Source of the DNA: Phyllobacterium zundukense
GTDB taxonomy: Bacteria > Pseudomonadota > Alphaproteobacteria > Rhizobiales > Rhizobiaceae
Direction of reading: 5' to 3'
Length of the DNA: 64,000 nt
Assembly (NCBI RefSeq): GCF_025452195.1
Contig: NZ_CP104973.1
Location: 992,001 to 1,056,000, forward strand
Part shown: positions 39,921 to 48,906 of the stretch, piece after piece
Layout of the letters: every line of letters starts with the position of its first letter
Position numbering within the stretch: position 1 is the stretch's first letter
Notes under the pieces: model-generated
The model's input: the letters and a program-made list of their open reading frames with translations, nothing else
What the model was told of the DNA's origin: nothing
The model's database searches: none
Translations under genes and position numbers: made by a program

Positions 39921-41042
39921 TCACAGGATGAGATCGGCTGAAGGCACAGTACCGTCAAGATCGACATCCCACAATCGAACGTAGAAGTCTACCTGCCCGT
40001 CGCCATTCATATCGCCCTCGAGATCACCGTGAAATTCGCCGAGAATAAAGCCAAACCGGAGCTCACCGGCGACTCCTGAAAAATCGTCACTACCGATATA
40101 ATGGAATGCCTGATCGCCCTCGATCATTAAATTTGCGTCTATAGCTTGCACGTTGATGATATCGCCGGTCTGTACACCGAACAAATATGTGTTGACCTCC
40201 GTAGGCGACGTGAAGACAAAGATATCATTCCCCTCCCCACCGAAAACATCGTCGTCTCCGCTGCAAATGAAAGTGTCGTCACCGCCTTCTCCGCTGAGAC
40301 GATCGTATCCCTGCCCGCCGATGATCAGGTCGTCGCCTACACCGCCCTCGATCGTGTCCCAGCCGTCTCCGCCGACTAGCTTATCGTCCCCGGCACCGCC
40401 AGTTATCCTGTCGTAGCCGTCCCCACCGTCCAGCCAGTCGTTGTCATCGCCTCCATCGAGAACATCGCTGCCAGAGCCGCCGTTCAGGCGATCCTCGCCT
40501 GCGCCGCCGTTAAGGGTGTCATAATTGTCTCCGCCGCGAAGCCAGTCGTCGCCGTCTCCACCAAGCAGGTGATCGGGTCCGGCACCACCGTCCAGCCAGT
40601 CTGTCCCGACTCCGCCGATGAGCGTGTCGGCTCCAGCGCCACCGCTAAGCCGATCGTCGTCCGCGCCGCCGTCAACGACATCATTGCCGTCGCCACCATA
40701 CAGCCAGTCATCGCCGTTTCCGCCGTAGATATGATCGTTGCCTCCAGCCCCGTCGATCCAGTCGGTGCCAGCGGTCCCAATGAGATGGTCCGGGCCATCG
40801 CTATCTTTCAACGGCTCTCCGGCCAGCAACTCGCCACTACCTGCGCCGCCGTTCACGCGGTCTTCATCGCCAGCGCCATTCAGCGTGTCACCGCCCGAAT
40901 AGCCGGCGATCCATTCATCGTCCGGTGTCCCGCGAAGATTGTCATCAGCCAGCGTACCGCCGGGCCAATTTGCATGGTCGCCGGCGATCAGGCCATAACG
41001 CCAGTCGTAATCACCTTGCCTTGAACCCACCTGATCGACCAC
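39921..41042 (-). CDS. RTX-type calcium-binding secreted protein
   Basis: 373 residues made largely of glycine/aspartate nonapeptides such as GGDGNDVVDGGADDDRLSGG, forming calcium-binding beta-rolls. No signal peptide; a C-terminal region (from about 270) would serve type I secretion. The C-terminal QAFHYIGSDDFSGVAGELRF is shared with the next gene, so they are paralogues. No type I secretion genes are in the window and no catalytic domain is visible. Confidence 0.88.
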   Translation of the reverse strand: MVDQVGSRQGDYDWRYGLIAGDHANWPGGTLADDNLRGTPDDEWIAGYSGGDTLNGAGDEDRVNGGAGSGELLAGEPLKDSDGPDHLIGTAGTDWIDGAGGNDHIYGGNGDDWLYGGDGNDVVDGGADDDRLSGGAGADTLIGGVGTDWLDGGAGPDHLLGGDGDDWLRGGDNYDTLNGGAGEDRLNGGSGSDVLDGGDDNDWLDGGDGYDRITGGAGDDKLVGGDGWDTIEGGVGDDLIIGGQGYDRLSGEGGDDTFICSGDDDVFGGEGNDIFVFTSPTEVNTYLFGVQTGDIINVQAIDANLMIEGDQAFHYIGSDDFSGVAGELRFGFILGEFHGDLEGDMNGDGQVDFYVRLWDVDLDGTVPSADLIL

Positions 41043-41057
41043 GTTGTTCCTTATTCA

Positions 41058-42554
41058 TCACATCACGAAGTCATGCACCGACAGTCCATCCTCGACGTTC
41101 CCCGAGACCTCGGCGATCAGGTCGGCGATACCATCGCCATTCGTGTCGCCTTCGACCAGCCAATGGTCGATGGCCGTGCCTTCCGAGTGGTCCTGTGGAA
41201 CGTGGAAAACCCGCAATTCGCCGGCAACGCCAGAGAAGTCGCTTTCGCCGATGAAATGGAAACCCTGATTGCCCGAGGTGCCCGTGTCGGCATCGATCCG
41301 ACCGAGATCGATCCTGTCGCCTTCGCTGGCATTGAAATCGACGATCGAAGTCACGGCGCTGTGTCCGCCCTGGGTTTGGAAACCGGTTTCGACCTGACCG
41401 AATATGAACATGTCCGCGCCGGTCCCGCCCGCAAGGATATCGGATCCCGGGCCGCCAATGAGTTGATCATTCCCGGCACCACCATTCAGCGTGTCGTTGC
41501 CGGTGCCGCCATCGAGCGTATCGTTGTTGTCTCCGCCGCGCAGGAAATCATCGCCGGAACCACCAAGGAGATGATCGGCACCCGCGCCGCCATCCAGCCA
41601 GTCCGTACCTGAACCGCCAACGAGCGTGTCATCGCCGGCCTCTCCGTTCATCCGGTCCTCGCCCGAGCCGCCATCGAGCGTGTCATTGCCATCGCCGCCG
41701 TAGAGCCAGTCCTGTCCTGACCCGCCTTCAAGCCGGTCGTCGCCGGCTCCACCGTCCATCCAGTCGCTGCCCTGGCCGCCGGCGATGTAGTCGGTACCCG
41801 TACCGCCGTTCAGGCGGTCATCGCCGGAGCCACCGTTCAACGTGTCATCACCGGCGCCGCCAATCAGCGTATCGGCGCCGCGGCTACCATCGAGCAAATC
41901 GTTGCCGTCACCGCCATCGAGATAATCGGCACCATTGCCGCCATCGAGCCAGTCCGTGCCGCCACCGCCAAGCAGGTGGTCATCGCCGTTGCCGCCGTCG
42001 AGGCGATCCTCGCCTTCTCCGCCATTGAGCGTATCGTCGCCGTCCCGGCCATAAAGATAGTCCTCGCCGTCACCGCCGAGGAGCGTGTCATCGCCAGTTC
42101 CACCATCGAGCCAGTCGGTGCCTGCACCACCAACCAGCGTGTCATTGCCTTCACCGCCGGAGAGACCGTCATCGCCATCCATGCCGACAAGCACATTGTC
42201 ACCGGCGTCGCCGGAGAGCTTGTCGTCAAAGGCGGAACCCACGAGATTCTCGAAACCGACGGCAAGCCGGTCGCCTTCGGCATCCCCGCCCCACGTACCG
42301 AGCGCACCGGATCCGTGGAGGCCGCCAAGGTGAACCATCACACCTTCGGACGATCCGACATAGGCCAGCGTATCGATACCCTCATAACCGAAGAGCAGAT
42401 CGCTGCCGGCCTTGCCCTGGATAAAGTCGTTGCCGCTGCCTCCGAACAAAATGTCGGGTCCGTCGCCGCCGGTGAGTATCTGGTCCAGGCCGTTTTCCGG
42501 GTGGATATTGAGGAGGTCGAGCAGGGAATTGTTCAGCGCCATCATGGCCCCCAT
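41058..42554 (-). CDS. RTX-type calcium-binding secreted protein (paralogue, upstream gene)
   Basis: 498 residues, 15 bases upstream of its paralogue and probably first in the operon. Residues about 22-380 are RTX repeats such as LYGGDGNDTLDGGSGEDR. The C-terminal segment has VTSIVDFNASEGDRIDLGRI and GFHFIGESDFSGVAGELRV, typical of the peptidase M10 serralysin C-terminal domain used for secretion. No protease domain precedes it. An adhesin-like or matrix role is inference. Confidence 0.88.
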   Translation of the reverse strand: MGAMMALNNSLLDLLNIHPENGLDQILTGGDGPDILFGGSGNDFIQGKAGSDLLFGYEGIDTLAYVGSSEGVMVHLGGLHGSGALGTWGGDAEGDRLAVGFENLVGSAFDDKLSGDAGDNVLVGMDGDDGLSGGEGNDTLVGGAGTDWLDGGTGDDTLLGGDGEDYLYGRDGDDTLNGGEGEDRLDGGNGDDHLLGGGGTDWLDGGNGADYLDGGDGNDLLDGSRGADTLIGGAGDDTLNGGSGDDRLNGGTGTDYIAGGQGSDWMDGGAGDDRLEGGSGQDWLYGGDGNDTLDGGSGEDRMNGEAGDDTLVGGSGTDWLDGGAGADHLLGGSGDDFLRGGDNNDTLDGGTGNDTLNGGAGNDQLIGGPGSDILAGGTGADMFIFGQVETGFQTQGGHSAVTSIVDFNASEGDRIDLGRIDADTGTSGNQGFHFIGESDFSGVAGELRVFHVPQDHSEGTAIDHWLVEGDTNGDGIADLIAEVSGNVEDGLSVHDFVM

Positions 42555-43053
42555 TTTGAGACAGTTAGAAACGGATTTATTTAGCTATATTTGGATATAG
42601 AACTAAATTTGGTATTTCATGCAAATGAATTTTTCATAACGAAGTATCGCAGAATATAATGGAAATGTACTTCAAAATTTGAATTAAATTATGCTTCGGA
42701 TTACTGCTGTTTTTGGGGGGCCGTACCAGACGTTACGGCTCGCACCGGCAAAAAAATTCCACGCGACACCGATAATTACGGACTGCAGATTCCCGATAAA
42801 AATTTTCAGGCACAGGGGCTCAAATCGCGTCCATGTTTGCGCAAGAAAGCCGGAAAATGGAACAAGAGTTAGCAATTCCCATGCAAGAATGTGCGAAACT
42901 GGCGTAAGAATTTCAGCTGGCGCGTGTAATTCGGTTGCGAGCGGTTGATCATACCCCCCGCTGGATCTTCCGATGGCGTAATAGGTCCATCTTGCCACAT
43001 TGCAACTGGCGCCGGATCTAATTAATATATTAATTGACCAGTTGGAGAATTCG
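42555..43053. other. Intergenic region between RTX genes and uxaA
   Basis: About 500 bp holding the promoters of two divergent transcripts. The left part is A+T-rich. The only clear structure is the palindrome at 43021-43034. Open frames on both strands here look like noise, with no ribosome-binding site and no recognisable protein. Confidence 0.5.
43021..43034. promoter_or_regulatory. Uronate-regulon operator candidate upstream of uxaA
   Basis: ATTAATATATTAAT is a perfect 14-base palindrome 20 bases before the uxaA start. Versions matching at 12 of 14 positions lie at 44891-44904 and 47968-47981. The likely binder is the GntR-type regulator at 48105. Confidence 0.6.
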
Positions 43054-44580
43054 ATGGACACGCTTACCGCTCCCCGGCACTTGCGCCTTCACGCCAGCGA
43101 CAATGTGATTGTTGCTGTCGATACGTTTCAGGTGGGCCAAAAAATCGAGGCGGTGACCGTGGCAAGCCGCGTTCCACGCGGGCACAAGCTGGCTTCCCGC
43201 GTGATTGCGGCGGGTGAACCTGTGCGCAAGTTCGGCCAGATCATCGGCTCCGCTTCCAAGCGGATCGAAGCCGGCGAATGGGTGCACGAACACAATCTCG
43301 ACTACAGCAATTTCGTTCGCGAACCCGATGCAACGCACTTGATTCCTGCGAATGGCATTTTGCCGTTAGAGCAGCGCGCAACGTTCGAAGGCTTCCGCCG
43401 GGCCAATGGCCGGGCGGGTACGCGCAACTATATCGGCGTACTGACCTCCGTAAACTGTTCGGCTTCCGTCGCGCGGTTCATCGCAGAGGCGGTCCAGAAA
43501 TCCGGCCTGCTTGACGAATATCCGATGATCGATGGCATTATTCCCCTGGTGCACGGCGGCGGCTGTGCGCTCGACGTCAAGGGCGAAGGCTACGAAGTTC
43601 TCAAGCGCACGCAGTGGGGCTATGCCTCCAACCCGAACATCGCCGCCGTGCTGATGGTTGGTCTGGGTTGTGAAGGTTTCCAGATCGGCCGCTGGAAGGA
43701 AGCCTATAATATCGTCGAGAGTGACACGTTCCGCAGCCTGACGATCCAGGAAGTCGGTGGCACGCGCAAGACCATGGAGGCAGGCATTGCTGCCGTACGC
43801 GACATGCTGCCGACCGCCGCCAATGTGAAACGTGAGACCATTCCGGCATCAGAACTCATGCTCGCCCTGCAGTGTGGCGGTTCCGACGGCTACTCCGGCA
43901 TCACCGCCAACCCGGCGCTCGGTGCTGCCGTCGATCTTCTGGTGCAGCAGGGCGGCACTGCGATCCTTTCGGAAACACCGGAGATTTACGGAGCCGAGCA
44001 TCTGCTCATCGAGCGTGCTTCCAACCCGGAGGCTGTCGAGCGCCTGCAATCGATCATCGCCTGGTGGGAGGACTATACCGCCCGCAACAAAATGGAAATG
44101 AACAATAATCCTTCACCCGGGAACAAGGCTGGGGGCTTGACCACGATCCTGGAAAAGTCCCTCGGGGCCGTGGCCAAATCCGGCACGACACCACTTGAAG
44201 CGGTTTACGGTTATGCGGAGCCTGTCACGTCGCATGGGCTCGTTTTCATGGACACGCCCGGGTATGACCCGGTCTCGGCCACGGGACAGGTCGCGGGCGG
44301 TGCCAACATACTCGCCTTCACCACAGGGCGCGGCTCGGCATATGGCTGCAAGCCGACACCATCGATCAAGCTTGCCACCAATACGCCGATGTATACCCAG
44401 ATGATCGAGGACATGGACATCAATTGCGGCGATGTGCTCGACGGCGTGTCGATCAAGGACAAGGGCCGCGAGATTTTCGAGCATATTCTGAAGATCGCCT
44501 CGGGCCAGCGCAGCAAATCCGAAGAACTCGGCTACGGCGATGCTGAATTCGTGCCCTGGCAGATCGGCGCCACGATGTAA
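43054..44580 (+). CDS. uxaA: Altronate dehydratase (UxaA family)
   Basis: 508 residues from ATG 43054 with GGAGA upstream. An N-terminal SAF domain (about 1-90) is followed by the catalytic part with NGRAGTRNYIGVL, VHGGGCALDVKGEGYE and LQCGGSDGYSG. It dehydrates D-altronate to 2-keto-3-deoxygluconate in galacturonate breakdown. A related hexonate cannot be ruled out, but the surrounding uxaC/uxuA/uxuB support the call. Confidence 0.9.
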   Translation: MDTLTAPRHLRLHASDNVIVAVDTFQVGQKIEAVTVASRVPRGHKLASRVIAAGEPVRKFGQIIGSASKRIEAGEWVHEHNLDYSNFVREPDATHLIPANGILPLEQRATFEGFRRANGRAGTRNYIGVLTSVNCSASVARFIAEAVQKSGLLDEYPMIDGIIPLVHGGGCALDVKGEGYEVLKRTQWGYASNPNIAAVLMVGLGCEGFQIGRWKEAYNIVESDTFRSLTIQEVGGTRKTMEAGIAAVRDMLPTAANVKRETIPASELMLALQCGGSDGYSGITANPALGAAVDLLVQQGGTAILSETPEIYGAEHLLIERASNPEAVERLQSIIAWWEDYTARNKMEMNNNPSPGNKAGGLTTILEKSLGAVAKSGTTPLEAVYGYAEPVTSHGLVFMDTPGYDPVSATGQVAGGANILAFTTGRGSAYGCKPTPSIKLATNTPMYTQMIEDMDINCGDVLDGVSIKDKGREIFEHILKIASGQRSKSEELGYGDAEFVPWQIGATM

Positions 44581-44585
44581 GGCTC

Positions 44586-44638
44586 TAGAGTCTGTCATGC
44601 CTAGATAGAACTGTTCTATTTAGGCATGACAGACTCTA
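44586..44638. repeat. Perfect hairpin with TAGAG ends
   Basis: TAGAGTCTGTCATGCCTA and TAGGCATGACAGACTCTA pair across a very short loop, with one mismatch in about 25 base pairs. It shares the CATGCCTAAATAG string with elements at 22211 and 38717. It may end uxaA transcription, and its right end is the stop codon of the permease remnant. Confidence 0.8.
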
Positions 44639-44830
44639 TGCGGTGGTCTGCTGCTGTTTGGCGCGGGCTACGATCTGCGTCGGATTGACAAAACGCAGCG
44701 CGGGTCAGCTCGAACATCGCTACAGTACGCACCAGAACCAGCAGCAAGGCCGCCAGAATACCAGGCAGCAGCATGGGCAACAGCACATGTCTGAACAGCT
44801 GGAATGTTCCGGCGCAAAAGCCAGCGCACG
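44636..44830 (-). pseudogene. Remnant of an ABC transporter permease
   Basis: The minus strand reads QLFRHVLLPMLLPGILAALL (the cytoplasmic EAA-loop motif) to RTVAMFELT, then in another frame ALRFVNPTQIVARAKQQ to TAG at 44636. Both pieces are typical of permease C-termini, but the roughly 50 residues normally between them are missing. An internal deletion has destroyed the gene. Confidence 0.75.
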
Positions 44831-44890
44831 CGCTGGATCTATGGAGAGCCAGATCGAACTGCCAAGCTCGGCCGTCCGCGGCGCATGAGA

Positions 44891-44904
44891 TTTGATATAT
44901 TAAT
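44891..44904. promoter_or_regulatory. Uronate-regulon operator candidate beside the permease remnant
   Basis: TTTGATATATTAAT matches the uxaA palindrome at 12 of 14 positions. It lies upstream of the decayed permease on the minus strand, suggesting the lost transporter belonged to the same regulon. Confidence 0.5.
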
Positions 44905-44937
44905 CTATCAGATCGGGACAGCAAGGGCTTTCGCGCC

Positions 44938-46419
44938 TTATGACGTCATCCCGGCAACGGTTCGTGCCGCACCATCCTCTAGAAGCTTTTCCAGAGCGCG
45001 GCCGACGGTTTGGCGAAATTCCAGGTTTCCGGGAAGGTCTTTACCGAATATCTGGTCAAAACCGAGATAGGCATTCAGAAGGTCGTCAGAGGATATTTTC
45101 CCGGTCGTACGCTGTTTGAATTGGTCAGTGAGCGGATCGCGCACATCGATCGGCTTGCCGTTTTCGTCCACTCCCGTAGCGTAGCGCATCCAGCCGGCGA
45201 CGCCGAGAGCGAGACGGTCGAAAGGCTTCTTCTGCTCCAAACGCTGCCGGATCGTGTTCAGCAGGCGTTGCGGCAGTTTCTGCGAGCCGTCCATGGCGAT
45301 CTGCCACGTGCGATGGCGCAGGGCCGGGTTGCGAAAGCGTTCGCGTAGCTGAGCCTTATAGGCGTCCAGATCAAACCCTGGAAGCGGCGGAAGTGTCGGC
45401 GTGATTTCCTCGTCCATCATTGCTTCAATGAAAGTACTGAAGCCTTCCGCCTTCATCACATCGGAGACGGTTTCATGACCCGCGAGATAACCGAGATAAG
45501 CCAAGGTTGAGTGGCTGCCATTCAACAGCCGGAGTTTCATCAGTTCGAATGCATCGACATTATCGACGAATGTTGCGCCGAATCTCTCCCATGTCGGACG
45601 GCCGGAAGGGAAATGATCTTCCACCACCCACTGTGTGAAGGGCTCGGTCATGATAGGCCATGCATCGAATAGTCCAGTGGCCTGGGCCGTCATGGTACGA
45701 TCTGCATCGGTCGTAGCCGGGACAATCCGGTCAACCATGGTCGAAGGAAAGGCGATGTTTTCGCCAATATATCGCCCAAGCGCAGCATCGCGCAGTTCGG
45801 CAAAACGTGTAACCACGCGCTTCAGCGTTTCGCCATTGGAGGGAAGGTTATCGCAGGACAACAGCGTGAAAGGCTCGGTACCATTGGCACGGCGCCGAGC
45901 CAACGCTTCTACGATAAAACCGATGGCCGAGCGCGGCGCGGCAAGATCAGCAAGGTCGTGGATGATATCGGCATGAGATTCGTCGAGCGATACCGTGGCG
46001 GGCGAATAGCAATACCCCTTTTCCGTCACGGTCAAGGAAACGATCCTGACGTCGGGATCTGTCATTGCCGCGAGTACCGATTCCGGATTTTCGGGTGCGA
46101 CCAGAACTTTTGCGACGCTGCCGATCACACGGAAGCTATCCCCGTCCCCATCGCGGGATGCGACCATATAAAGTCCGTCTTGCGGTTCGATTGCCTCTCT
46201 CGTATCGCTACTGCGCAACGAAACACCCAGTATGCACCAGCGATTGTCGCCACTGGCGATTACGCTGTCCGTATAGACGGCCTGATGTGCCCTGTGAAAC
46301 GCACCAATGCCGAGATGCACGATACCAATGCGAACCTTGCTTCGATCATAGCCGGGTTGCTTCACATTTGTTGCCAGATGATGCAGCGTCGCGTCGGAGA
46401 GGCGGAGCTTTTCAGTCAT
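44938..46419 (-). CDS. uxuB: Fructuronate reductase / mannitol dehydrogenase family protein
   Basis: 493 residues from the ATG at 46419. VHLGIGAFHRAHQAVYTD is the NAD-binding start of the long-chain mannitol dehydrogenase family, and KLRLLNGSHSTLAYLGYLAG carries the catalytic lysine/asparagine motif. Next to uxaC and uxuA it most likely reduces fructuronate to mannonate. No separate UxaB is seen, so it might also act on tagaturonate (inference). Confidence 0.9.
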   Translation of the reverse strand: MTEKLRLSDATLHHLATNVKQPGYDRSKVRIGIVHLGIGAFHRAHQAVYTDSVIASGDNRWCILGVSLRSSDTREAIEPQDGLYMVASRDGDGDSFRVIGSVAKVLVAPENPESVLAAMTDPDVRIVSLTVTEKGYCYSPATVSLDESHADIIHDLADLAAPRSAIGFIVEALARRRANGTEPFTLLSCDNLPSNGETLKRVVTRFAELRDAALGRYIGENIAFPSTMVDRIVPATTDADRTMTAQATGLFDAWPIMTEPFTQWVVEDHFPSGRPTWERFGATFVDNVDAFELMKLRLLNGSHSTLAYLGYLAGHETVSDVMKAEGFSTFIEAMMDEEITPTLPPLPGFDLDAYKAQLRERFRNPALRHRTWQIAMDGSQKLPQRLLNTIRQRLEQKKPFDRLALGVAGWMRYATGVDENGKPIDVRDPLTDQFKQRTTGKISSDDLLNAYLGFDQIFGKDLPGNLEFRQTVGRALEKLLEDGAARTVAGMTS

Positions 46420-46447
46420 TCGGTGCCTGCATTTGTAGTGTCTATTT

Positions 46448-47845
46448 TCAAAGCTTGTAGGCCTGTTTCGCCAGCCCGTAGGCAAGGTCGTGCGCAACCT
46501 CATGCGCCTCATCCTCATTCAACCGGTGATCGGCGACAAGCCGAGCCAGATACGCGCAATCGACGCGCCGGGCCATGTCGTGCCGCGCGGGAATGGATAA
46601 ATAGGCGCGCGTATCGTCGTTAAAGCCGACCGTATTGTAGAAACCGGCTGTCTCCGTGGTCAGTTCACGGAAGCGGCGCATACCTTCCGGACTATCATGG
46701 AACCACCAGGCTGGGCCAAGGCGCAAGGCGGGATAATGGCCCGCCAAGGGGGCAAGTTCCCGGCTGTAACTGGTTTCATCGAGCGTGAACAGAATGAGCG
46801 TCAGCCGAGGATCATTGCCAAACGCATCGAGCAGAGGTTTCAGTTCCTCGACATAGCCGGTAGAACGCGGAATATCGGCGCCCTTGTCCGCACCAAACCG
46901 TTCGAAAAGAGCAGGATTGTGATTTCGATATGAGCCGGGATGTATCTGCATGACCAGACCATCCTCGACGCTCATTCGCGCCATTTCCGTCAGCATTTGC
47001 GCGCGGAAGAGGTCGGCGTCTTCAGGCGAAGCGCCTTTCAGCACGCGTTCGAACAAAGCTGACGCTGCGGAGACAGAAAGATCAGCGGTACGCGCGTTCG
47101 GATGCCCGTGATCGCTGGACGTGGCGCCACGCTGTTTGAAATAGGCACGGCGCACCCGATGCGCTTCGAGATACCCCTCATAGTCGAGCTTGGTGCCTGC
47201 TAGTGCAACGAAATCCTCAACGTTGGCGAGGAAGTCTGCACGCGATGCATCTACGACGGCATCAGGACGATAGGCGGGAACGACGCGGCCATCCCAGCCT
47301 GACTTCAAGATCGCATAGTGCGCAGCAAGTTCATCAGTCGCTGCATCGGTCGTCGATATGACTTCGATGCCAAATTGTTTGTAGAGCGCCCGAGGACGCA
47401 GGGAGGGTTGCGTCAGGCGCTCTGCAATCCGGTCATAAAGCGCCTCTGCATTCTTCTCGTCAAGCCGCTCCTCAATGCCGAAAACCGTTTCCAGAGCATG
47501 CTCGAACCAGAGGCGGGAGGGTGTCCCCCGAAACAGATAGAAGTGCTTCGCAAACAGCTGCCATATCTTGCGGCCGTCAACTTCCACCGGCCCGCCATCC
47601 TGACGTGGTACGCCTAGATCTTCGAGCCTCACACCCTGCGAGTAGAGCATGCGAAAAATATAGTGATCTGGTTTGACGAACAGGCTGGCCGGGTCCGGAA
47701 AAGCCTCGTCATTGGCATACCAAAGGGGGTCAGTGTGACCATGCGGCGAGATGATCGGCAGCCTCTCGATCACGCTGAACAGACGGCGGGCAATTCCTCG
47801 TGCATCGGGCTCGATCGGGAAAAGTCGGTCAGGATGAAGTGCCAT
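46448..47845 (-). CDS. uxaC: Glucuronate (uronate) isomerase
   Basis: 465 residues, full length. PIISPHGHTDPLWYAND carries the metal-binding HxH of this amidohydrolase-like fold, and GFNDDTRAYLSIPARHDMARR is the conserved C-terminal part. It converts glucuronate to fructuronate and galacturonate to tagaturonate. It is 28 bases upstream of uxuB and shares an operon with it. Confidence 0.95.
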   Translation of the reverse strand: MALHPDRLFPIEPDARGIARRLFSVIERLPIISPHGHTDPLWYANDEAFPDPASLFVKPDHYIFRMLYSQGVRLEDLGVPRQDGGPVEVDGRKIWQLFAKHFYLFRGTPSRLWFEHALETVFGIEERLDEKNAEALYDRIAERLTQPSLRPRALYKQFGIEVISTTDAATDELAAHYAILKSGWDGRVVPAYRPDAVVDASRADFLANVEDFVALAGTKLDYEGYLEAHRVRRAYFKQRGATSSDHGHPNARTADLSVSAASALFERVLKGASPEDADLFRAQMLTEMARMSVEDGLVMQIHPGSYRNHNPALFERFGADKGADIPRSTGYVEELKPLLDAFGNDPRLTLILFTLDETSYSRELAPLAGHYPALRLGPAWWFHDSPEGMRRFRELTTETAGFYNTVGFNDDTRAYLSIPARHDMARRVDCAYLARLVADHRLNEDEAHEVAHDLAYGLAKQAYKL

Positions 47846-47967
47846 TATGCGTCCTTGCTACCATCGTTCGTGTGCCTTGCCCTGGATCCCAGGTCGTCAT
47901 GGCAGTTTATGATGGCAGTCGTCCCGTTTGTGAACATCGATAACGATGATCTTGGCGAACAGTAAAT

Positions 47968-47981
47968 AATAATATATTAGT
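47968..47981. promoter_or_regulatory. Uronate-regulon operator candidate between uxaC and the GntR gene
   Basis: AATAATATATTAGT matches the uxaA palindrome at 12 of 14 positions and lies in the divergent promoter region of uxaC-uxuB and the regulator-uxuA unit. Confidence 0.55.
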
Positions 47982-48104
47982 ATGTCAACCGAAACTATGC
48001 TTACGATATCGTCGCATAACGGCGGTCTCGGACTATGAATTCAAATGGAATTCCATCATTCAATAGATCGGATGATCTGTGAATATGGAAAATGGAGCAC
48101 TGCA

Positions 48105-48872
48105 ATGACAGCAGAGAACCAGGGAGAAAAAGGCTTAGCCATTGCAGCGCCGCCCGAGGCGCAAACGTCAGGTGTCAATCGCGGTGCGCGCCCCGGAGCG
48201 CGCGGGGCACCAGCCGGGCGGATGACCACTGCCACCGCAATTTACCGAGAACTCCACGCAGCCATCGTATCGATGGAAATGACACCGGGAACGGCCCTCA
48301 ACGAGAAGGTCCTGACCGAACGGTTCGGCGTCAGTCGCACGCCGGTGCGCGAGGCGTTGATCCGCCTGGTTGAAGACGGACTTGTCGATGTCTTTCCGCA
48401 ATCAGGAACATTTGTTGCCCGTATTCCTGTTGCGCTGATCCCCGAGGCCGTCGTGATCCGCCAGGCGCTCGAGGGAGCAACAGTGGAGCGTGCAGCGGCG
48501 GTCGCAACGGCCAAGGATGTCGAATGGCTTGATGAAATCCTCGCCCGCCAGCGCTTCTTTGCTGATCGTCAGAACACGAGCGCGTTTCACGAGGCCGACG
48601 AGGCCTTCCACGAAGCGATTGCCGGAATTTCCGGCCATCCCGGCATCTGGCACTATCTCAAGCCGGTGAAAGTGCAGATCGATAGGGCGCGGCGCATGAC
48701 GTTACCGGGTTTGGGCCGCATGGAGCATGTCCTGTCCGAGCATCAGATCATCCGTAATGCCATTGAAGCCCATGACGTGCCCGCCGCCTGTGCGGCGATG
48801 AAACAGCATCTGAACGCCGTCATCCCCGATATTGAAACCTTGAGAAAGAGCCATCCTGGATCATTTGTCTGA
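48105..48872 (+). CDS. GntR-family (FCD) regulator of uronate catabolism
   Basis: 255 residues from ATG 48105, with GGAG eight bases upstream. The winged helix lies at about 45-110 with ERFGVSRTPVREALIRLVEDGLV. The C-terminal FCD ligand domain has the metal histidines in FHEADEAFHEAI and the later EHQII and MKQHL. Position between the divergent uxaC and uxuA transcripts indicates it controls the cluster, probably as a repressor released by a uronate intermediate. Confidence 0.9.
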   Translation: MTAENQGEKGLAIAAPPEAQTSGVNRGARPGARGAPAGRMTTATAIYRELHAAIVSMEMTPGTALNEKVLTERFGVSRTPVREALIRLVEDGLVDVFPQSGTFVARIPVALIPEAVVIRQALEGATVERAAAVATAKDVEWLDEILARQRFFADRQNTSAFHEADEAFHEAIAGISGHPGIWHYLKPVKVQIDRARRMTLPGLGRMEHVLSEHQIIRNAIEAHDVPAACAAMKQHLNAVIPDIETLRKSHPGSFV

Positions 48873-48906
48873 TAGGGATTGGCGATGTAATTTGACGGAG
48901 GAATGA

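Noticed and set aside
39921..42554. Short regularly repeated units suggesting a CRISPR array
   Set aside because: The periodic units are in-frame glycine/aspartate RTX codons, not identical repeats with unique spacers; no cas genes are present.
42684..43061. 125-codon minus-strand frame before uxaA
   Set aside because: It covers the uxaA operator and promoter region, lacks a ribosome-binding site and resembles no family.
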